Source: Phlebopus portentosus
Lineage: Eukaryota; Basidiomycota; Agaricomycetes; Boletales; Boletinellaceae
Direction: 5' to 3'
Length of the DNA stretch: 64,000 nt
NCBI GenBank assembly: GCA_037892935.1
Contig: JAYXKI010000019.1
Location: forward strand, 372,001 to 436,000
A model generated the notes under the pieces. It searched no databases. It was not told where the DNA came from and saw only the letters and a program-made list of their open reading frames with translations. Of this stretch, positions 57,311 through 64,000 are shown in pieces (position 1 is the first letter of the stretch; every line of letters starts with the position of its first letter). The translations under genes and the position numbers were made by a program.

Positions 57311-59584
57311 ATGGCTCCATTTGGTACTTGGGACTCGCCCATCTCCGCTGAATACGTTGCGAAAGCCGCTGTCTCGTTAGACGATGTCCTTGTGGACCCA
57401 CTCCCTTCCCAAGCTCATCCCGGTGGCAATGCGATCTATTACATCGAGAAACGTCCTTCTGAAGGAGGACGCGATGTCATTGTAGACGCTTCATCAAAGA
57501 AAGACATATTCGGCGAAGGCTGGAACGCACGCTCGGCTGTGCACGAATATGGCGGCGCTAGTAGCATCGTGCGCGCAGGCGTGGTATATTTCTCGAATTT
57601 CACCGACATGCGTGTCTACAAAGTCGATACCAATGCGGCTGGCGCAGAACCGAGTCCCGTTACACCTGGTGAGTTCTTTGCTCCACAGCTCGGAAGACTT
57701 GACCTTTCGAAAACGTTATGACACGTGTAGAATACACGACTTCTGCCGTTCCGCCTATAGACAATGAATCTCTTTAATTCCCTTCGTACTTCTCCATCGA
57801 AGGAGCTTAGTTAATGAAACTTCTATTTTTATAGAGAACGAGAACTACCGCTACGCCAATTTCGCAGTCCATCCAGCTTCACCGCAACTTCTCGTATCGA
57901 TACTTGAAGACCACACGAACGCTACGGCACCATCTGACGTGGTAAACACGCTCGTAACAATTAATACAGAGACTGTGTCAATTCAATCGCTTGTCTCCGG
58001 CGCGGACTTCTATGCTGCGCCTACGTTTAATTCAGATGGGACCCATCTTGCCTGGATCCAGTGGAACCATCCCGACATGCCATGGGATGGAGCGCAGGTT
58101 TATGTCGCCGACGTCTCCATCGCGGAAGACAAAACCCTGGAGCTGCAAAATTCGAGGAAGATAAAAGGAATATATACGAAAGAGAGTGCTGTCCGACCTC
58201 AATGGGTGGACTCAAACACACTCTTCTTTTTCTCTGACGAATCGGGATTTCAGAACCCATGGATTATCGACCTCTCTGACGATTCGTCCGAGCCGCGTGC
58301 GATATTCTCTTCTCCTGTTGAGATGGACTTTTCAGAGCCGGACTGGAGCTTGGGCATGTCATCCTCCACCGTACTGACGAGCTCGACAGCATATGTAGTC
58401 CCGATACGTAATGGCCGTTATGTGCTCTTCCTTCTCGATCTGCTTTCCGGTGCATTGAAAGAGATACAGACGGAGTATGTCGTCATGGGTAACATCCGAC
58501 GTACTGGTTCGCGCTCTGCGGTCTTCACAGGCACCAAATCCGACGAGCCTTCCGCGGTTGTTGAGGTTGTCTTGGACGAGTCAGGCGAGGCCACGTTTAC
58601 AGTGCTCGCTGGCGGGCAGTCCGATACAGACCCAGACAAAATCGACAAGGCATTCTTCTCCGTCCCGAACCCACTCAGCTTGACGAATCCAGACGGACAG
58701 CCATTATACGCCATATTCTACCCACCGACGAACCCGAACTTTACAGGACCTGAGGGAGAGAAACCACCGTGTATCACATTTGTCCACGGTGGACCGACGA
58801 GTATGGCTACGCAAGGCTTTGATCTTCGCAAGCAGTACTTCACGAGCCGCGGCTTTGCTCTGGTAGATGTCAATTATGGTGGCTCGTCCGGGTATGGACG
58901 GAAATACATGTGCGTTTATCTTTTAATGAATGTTGGGAAATGTGATTAGTCTGAACCTGAAACGAATGAAAGAGAACGATTGGACGAGCAATGGGGAATC
59001 GTCGATATCTCCGATTGTGCCGACGCAGTCCAAGCGCTCGCTTCGTCTCCGTTTAATGAGATTAACCCGGCTCGAGTGGTGATTACTGGTGGTTCTGCGG
59101 GAGGCTATGTCGTTCTTCAGTCCCTTTGCTCCGAGCGATCCAAGACGTACGCAGCAGGCACTTCAAGCTACGGAATTTCAGACCTCTTCAATCTCGCGAA
59201 GTTTACGCACAAGTTCGAGTCTCACTATATGGACAAGTTGCTCGGTGGGCGGCCTGAGGATATCCCCGATGTCTACAAGGCTCGTTCACCGGTATACCAT
59301 GCAGACCAAATTAATGTGCCGCTACTGGTAAGCTAGTTCATCTCAGGAGATAACATACGGGTAAACTAACGAAGCGCGAATAGCTTTTACAAGGAGCTGA
59401 TGACCAAGTTGTTCCGAAGGAGCAGTCGGAGGCGATAAGGGATGCTATAGAAGCGCACGGAGGCGTAGTCGTGTACAAACTTTTTGAAGGCGAAGGCCAT
59501 GGGTGGAGAAAGGCCGAGACGATTATCGAGGCTCTCGAGACGGAACTGGGATTTTATCTTGACGTCATATATCCTCCAGAGTAG
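57311..59584 (+). CDS. S9-family serine peptidase (acylaminoacyl/dipeptidyl-peptidase-like), 662 aa
   Basis: Exons 57311-57668, 57835-58909, 58973-59327, 59384-59584; phases agree. The N-terminal two thirds form the beta-propeller part (ARSAVHEYGGASSIV; HLAWIQWNHPDMPWDGAQVY) that limits access to short peptides. The C-terminal alpha/beta hydrolase has the oxyanion region FVHGGPTSM, NYGGSSGYG, and the triad Ser519 in TGGSAGGY, Asp603 in QGADDQVVP and His635 in EGEGHGW. There is no signal peptide or membrane anchor, so it should act in the cytosol, on small peptides. Substrate preference cannot be read from sequence; it groups by eye with the S9C/prolyl-oligopeptidase-like bacterial and fungal enzymes (often called 'dipeptidyl aminopeptidase/acylaminoacyl peptidase'). 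Confidence 0.92.
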
Positions 59585-60136
59585 TCAGGATGACTGATTT
59601 TGTTCGGGGCCACTGTAAAGAATGATTTGCGAATTGAGCTCACAAAGCTGTCAGGAACAGATGTCTCGAATTACCGGGCGGTAAATTGTATGCAGTTAGT
59701 CCAGCTGACTGGTCGGTCATTGACAAGAAGAATGAAAACAAAGCGAACGTTTCAAATCCTTCGTATGTGCTAGAATCTATTCGTATTTCTTGAATTCAGG
59801 AAACAAACGAAGTATCCGAGCACACAGCTGATAGATTTGAAAGCTAACCGAGATACATACAGAACATACAACACATTGATAGTAGTTTCAATGTTTTTAG
59901 ACGATGAAGACACAAGGTAGTGGGGCGGAGTATTGTACATCGCAAGGGGCAACAGAAACGTATAAGAAGAAAAAGAAAAGGTTGAGCCTGAGGCGGCCGT
60001 AAATTATGTAACTCTAGACAGTTCAGCGAGAAGAAAATATAAGTAGAGCAGAGACATGCACACGAAAGAAACATTACTAAATCGAGGCTTTGACGATTTG
60101 TAATCCAAGTGATCTAATTCATTCCAGTAACCTTGA
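59585..60136. other. convergent intergenic
   Basis: 3' flanks of two genes meeting tail-to-tail. No gene, no repeat. Confidence 0.5.
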
Positions 60137-62751
60137 TCAGTTCTCGCCTTCATCCTCATCAAGAACCACATCAACCGTAATCTTCTTTGTCCCGCACGCC
60201 AACGTTGCCCACTCTGCAAAATAAAGCGCCACTTCATGGGATCCCACCTCACGAGTGATGAAGGTGAAGGCGATGGAGGAGTTGTTCCCTCCCTCCACAT
60301 CTGTGACTTCGTACGTGCTAAGCAAGACACCATCATCAGCGACGTACGCACCCGCCGAGGCGATACGGGCATTCACTTCGCAATGGATGAGGAATTCGAC
60401 GTCCGTGCCCTTTACTATATGGTCGGCATCTCCTTGACTCGTTTCTGGAACTTCGAAAAAGTAGTTCGAGACAAAGGGTACTACACGTGGGATAGGACCT
60501 TCGACGGTTGTGTGATCGAGGAGAGTGCGGGCCAGGGGCAGTAAAGCGGTGCTCGATGACGCGCCGCGTATGTCGACGATGGCATTACCAGACATGAGTA
60601 CAACACGACCAGCAGCGATGTTGTCAGCATACTGAAGTGAGCTTTCCCCGTAGTCGTCGAGGCTACTTTGCATCCAGACTTCATCCGGATCGCGTTCTAG
60701 GCTTTGAAGAACGGAAACAAGATAGTCACGAGCTGCATCGAATGAACGCTCCACGTCCAGGTCGCCGTTGGCATCGACGCGCGTCTCTGCATGAATATCC
60801 AACTTCAGTTGCAGGTCTTGAACGCCTACTACCAACCATGAAGCCTGAGCAGAAGTACCGCTGGCGCGAATTTGTCCGAATAAAACATTGGCATCTCCTC
60901 CTAGCGCTGTCCCAACCCATTCCGGAAGTTGAGCCCAGTCTTTTTGTGAGACAGATTCTGGGCTTGCTGCGGATGGCTGCTGAATAAGGTCTCGGATCCG
61001 TTCGGGAAGCAAAGAGAGATCGGTGTTCGGAGGGCTAGGTGGTAGTCCATCTATCGTGAGGACTCCATATCCATCTTGAATGTTCGCAACCGTGCCGGGG
61101 TTAAACCCGTGAACATGGTAGAGGGTGGTATCCGTATCGATCGAGTTGTCCAGAAACTGTTGGGCATTCTCCTGACCCTCGTGTGGTCCTCCACAGGCAT
61201 CATATGTGCCATCATCATTTCGATCGAAAGGTTTTGAATAGCCGTTGTAAACATGGTTGCCGAACCATGATCTACCTGTGTCGTTGGGATCAACCATCCG
61301 TCGACTTGTGTCAGTTCCGTAAAATGGGTTGTTACAGGGATACGGAACGCCGACGAGGTATGTCTGTTTGATGAACCCGAATGGCTGTTGCAAGAGCCAA
61401 GAAGACGACGATGGACCAATGCTTAAGAACAATTCGAGCATCGCCGCCTGGTCGTAACAATTAACAGTACGAAATAGACTTCCAAATGCACCCGTATCAT
61501 CAGCAAGTGCATAAAGAGAATAGTCAAAGTTTCCGCCGTCTATGAAGATGCCGAAATGTGGGGCGCCTGCCAATGTATCAGCGAGACAATATACGCGCGA
61601 AGTCAGTTCTTAGATGTCTGTACCTGAATATACGTCGTAAATTTTGCTACAATTGTTAAAAACATCCCTCGTTACGAGTATATTCCATTGTGAGTTTCGT
61701 GTGCTCGATTGCTCTGGAGACGCTAGAATCGTGAAAGTAATCAAGTATCTGATGTTTCTCAGACAAAGCATTACTTACGTGACGGCTCAGACGCTTTAGA
61801 GGGCAGTATGTGACGAAGGAAGCTAATTGGAATTCCTGATCTCAGCGCCCGATGGAGTTGCTTCGATATCCAGTAAAGCTCCAAGCGGGATTCATTTGGC
61901 TGAACACAGTCAACGCCATTCTGCGGTACCCTAAGTTCCATCGCCCATTCAACACTGGCATTCCACGAGAATGGCCTATCGCTGCTTTGCGGGGTAATGA
62001 TATGCACGTCGACCGTGTTCTCCGTTTTGATGAAGAAGTAATCGCTCTGCATGATTTTGTCGCCATTGACTATGCCATAGACATAGCATTCCGCACCAAG
62101 AAGTTCGAGGTCGACAGGCCGAATTGTAACTTTGAGCGATGAACTCGACGGAACGGAAGATGAGAACGTGTAGGGAAAGACATTCGGTTGAAGCGAGCCT
62201 TTATCGTCATCAATATAGCTGGATGGATTATTGCTGTCCCAAAGCCGATGTTTACCGACAATAAGTTGATCCTTGGAGTTACGGACGGGATGACCAGAGA
62301 TAGCGTCTATATGCATAACCCTGAACCTGAATCTCTTCGGGTTGTATTTTATTGTGTACTCGACGTGAACGGGATGCCCATCCTCTTGAACGCCTCCATC
62401 GATCCAATCGTTGTCGTCCGAATGGGCGCGCCACGAGACGAGAAATACTGCCTTAGGGTCCGGCTCGCTTGTGACTTTGACCTCGTTGCTGTTAGCCGCG
62501 CCATAAGGACAGGTTTGGTATGTCTTGAATAGATGGTTCTCCACGTTGGTGTGATCGGGTGCGACATAGTATGTGAAAGATCCCTCTGAACCGTAAAACC
62601 CAGCATTATCCTTCAGCTGGGCCGCTACTGAGGACTGAGGATCGATAGATGATGGCAAGGTCAGCCAATATCCGTGCTCAGCATCAGACCCGTCGAGAGT
62701 CAGCCTACTATTGGTCTCGTTAAAGATCTTAATGTAGACTGAGTCGTCCAT
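60137..62751 (-). CDS. aegerolysin-like plus transglutaminase-like two-domain protein, 833 aa
   Basis: Three exons: 62751-61779, 61722-61624, 61566-60137. The phases join cleanly, and the small middle exon (TRNSQWNILVTRDVFNNC then SKIYDVYS) links what otherwise look like two genes. Residues 1 to about 115 resemble the beta-sandwich of aegerolysin-type cytolysins: VYIKIFNETNSRLTLDG, GYWLTLPSSIDPQ, FYGSEGSFTYYV, TCPYGAANSNEV. A further beta-rich part follows. From about 358 (GAPHFGIFIDGGNFDY) comes a transglutaminase-like cysteine domain with candidate triad Cys394 (VNCYDQA), His462 (FGNHVYNG) and Asp480 (YDACGGPHEG). The C-terminal 150 residues look like another beta-sandwich (CEVNARIASAGAYVADDGV; GSHEVALYFAEWA). 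No signal peptide or membrane segment at this start. Function is inferred: possible lipid- or cell-binding enzyme. The fold assignments rest on motif reading only. Confidence 0.72.
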
Positions 62752-64000
62752 CTACGGAGAACAACGTTTATCAGACAATGAAATCATGTAGACGGTAATG
62801 TTTTACCTTGGTGGTTGATCAGCCGGAACTGCGTCGCGATAAGGGATTTATACACAAAATTGCGGAGACAAGAAATAAAATTGGATGATAGCAAACTGGT
62901 CCGTGAGAGTAGTAGTTCGCGTCGAAGTCAAAGAAACTATGCAGAACCGAGGTGCGTATGCAGTACGCTACCTTGAAGGAATGGCTTTCACCAATGCGTG
63001 AACTGAACAAAACTTATCACCATTTGATTACAGATTCGCGGGTCAGCTGAGCCTGTCTCAGGTCCTTCATGTTCCAGCACAGTGCCTTCGGGAAGACATT
63101 TACCTGCTCGGAAGATGAGTAGACTGGAACACAGACCCATGCTATGGAAGATTTGTTGATTTTCCATATTTTACCAGTTGACCAATGTAGATAGTTATGA
63201 CACAACACGAGTCAACTTCAATTGACTTAGAACGACAATGCGGGTGTAAAGGTAAGAGTGGCGCGGAATGAAGATCAGAGTAATACTCACTGAATCCGAG
63301 CCTGCGCAAGTAGGATAGTCCTCAGAGCACCCGAGATGGAACATACCGTCGAAGAGTCAGAAGATTCTATAGACAGATACGAGGGAAAAGCGTCTTTTCA
63401 TCACGCCATTCATTTCGCAACAAAAGAAGGAAGTGAAAAAAAAACCGTACCTATTCTTTCAGAATGTGCAGAGAACATGGCAAGTGAAGTTGTGTGGGGA
63501 ACCTACTAACCTAGTTAGTCCCGCGGTAGACATCCGATCTTCTCGGACTATATAATTTGTAAAAAATCTCTGTGGAGCACTGATGTTTCATAGCAGACGG
63601 ACAGGTATGTCGCCGGTCCCATCTGTATACTCACTTATCTACATTGACCTTTGTCATGCTAAAGGTGCCGCTAGAAGACATGTTGAATGCTCTACAAATG
63701 ACTTCGATGAGATCGAAGACCGCATGGATCATTTCGGAGACCGTGCGTGCATGTTTTGATCCTTTTCTTCGAATCTTCTGTCTGAGAAGAACAGAAAAGA
63801 GTCCGCATCGTCTCATGGGGTCAAATCCTGCGTGCTGAAAAAAATAATCATGTCAACAGACCTGACGAAGCGGCTTTCTGTCATAATCGTTTTGGTAAGC
63901 CGAAAATTGATATCTGAAGACTGATCATAAATATCCCTTTAAAGATTGTGACCTTGGGGGAAAATCAATCTCACAAGCAATATCCACAGATTGGCGTACC
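62752..64000. other. right end of window, nothing recognised
   Basis: Short overlapping frames on both strands (for example 63017-63208 and 63631-63816, minus) without start context, intron pattern or family features. The first part should hold the promoter of the preceding minus-strand gene. Confidence 0.45.

Noticed and set aside
60137..62751. Two separate genes (61771-62751 and 60137-61573)
   Set aside because: The second frame has no ATG near its start, and a 99-base exon with good splice sites joins both in phase.
62819..64000. A gene at the right edge
   Set aside because: No exon chain, domain or start could be supported on either strand.
1..64000. tRNA or rRNA genes
   Set aside because: No cloverleaf-forming segment with A/B boxes or rRNA signature sequence noticed; only the tRNA-complementary primer site of the copia element.

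Overview
The window looks like chromosomal DNA of a filamentous basidiomycete (Agaricomycetes-type). The support is many short introns (about 50-110 nt), a fungal glycogen synthase, a secreted GH79 glycosidase, DUF6533-type membrane proteins, and LTR retrotransposons of fungal copia and chromovirus (gypsy) type. The species cannot be named from the sequence.

Left flank (1-13.0 kb). A broken DUF6533-like gene (+) is followed by a complete seven-exon glycogen synthase (2959-5714, +), a second, apparently intact DUF6533-like gene (6374-8063, -) and an eight-exon secreted GH79 beta-glucuronidase-like gene (9286-11465, -).

Central array (13.1-54.8 kb). A unit of about 3.6-4.0 kb is repeated in tandem, giving eight copies of a three-exon gene for a basic/acidic, probably nuclear protein of about 460 residues (family 'NP', copies A-H). 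Seven copies read through and copy H has a one-base deletion in exon 2. In units 1-7 the NP gene is preceded by a small secreted eight-cysteine protein gene ('SSCP'); only the leftmost SSCP keeps promoter, ATG and all cysteines. Each unit ends in a reverse-strand relic block whose distal part is homologous to the 3' end of a peptide-precursor gene that is intact only at the right edge (54779-55137). The internal junctions therefore fuse the 3' end of the right-hand gene to the 5'UTR of the left-hand gene, the scar expected of tandem duplication. Every NP promoter carries the same inverted pair CGGTCACGT...ACGTGACCG.

Unit 3 is split by a 5.06-kb Ty1/copia element (21191-32902, target duplication GCATA), itself split inside its integrase by a 6.65-kb chromodomain-bearing Ty3/gypsy element (23630-30275, target duplication CGGTC). 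Both have near-identical LTRs and in-frame TGA codons. The gypsy element shows an 11-nt self-priming type primer-binding site and a -1 frameshift signal between gag and pol.

Right flank (54.7-64 kb). This holds the peptide precursor with two cysteine-loop repeats, Lys-Arg sites and X-Pro/X-Ala spacers; a signal peptidase subunit SPC3 gene (-); a cytosolic S9-family serine peptidase (57311-59584, +); and a three-exon gene (60137-62751, -) that appears to join an aegerolysin-like beta-sandwich to a transglutaminase-like Cys-His-Asp domain. The last 1.2 kb holds nothing I can recognise.
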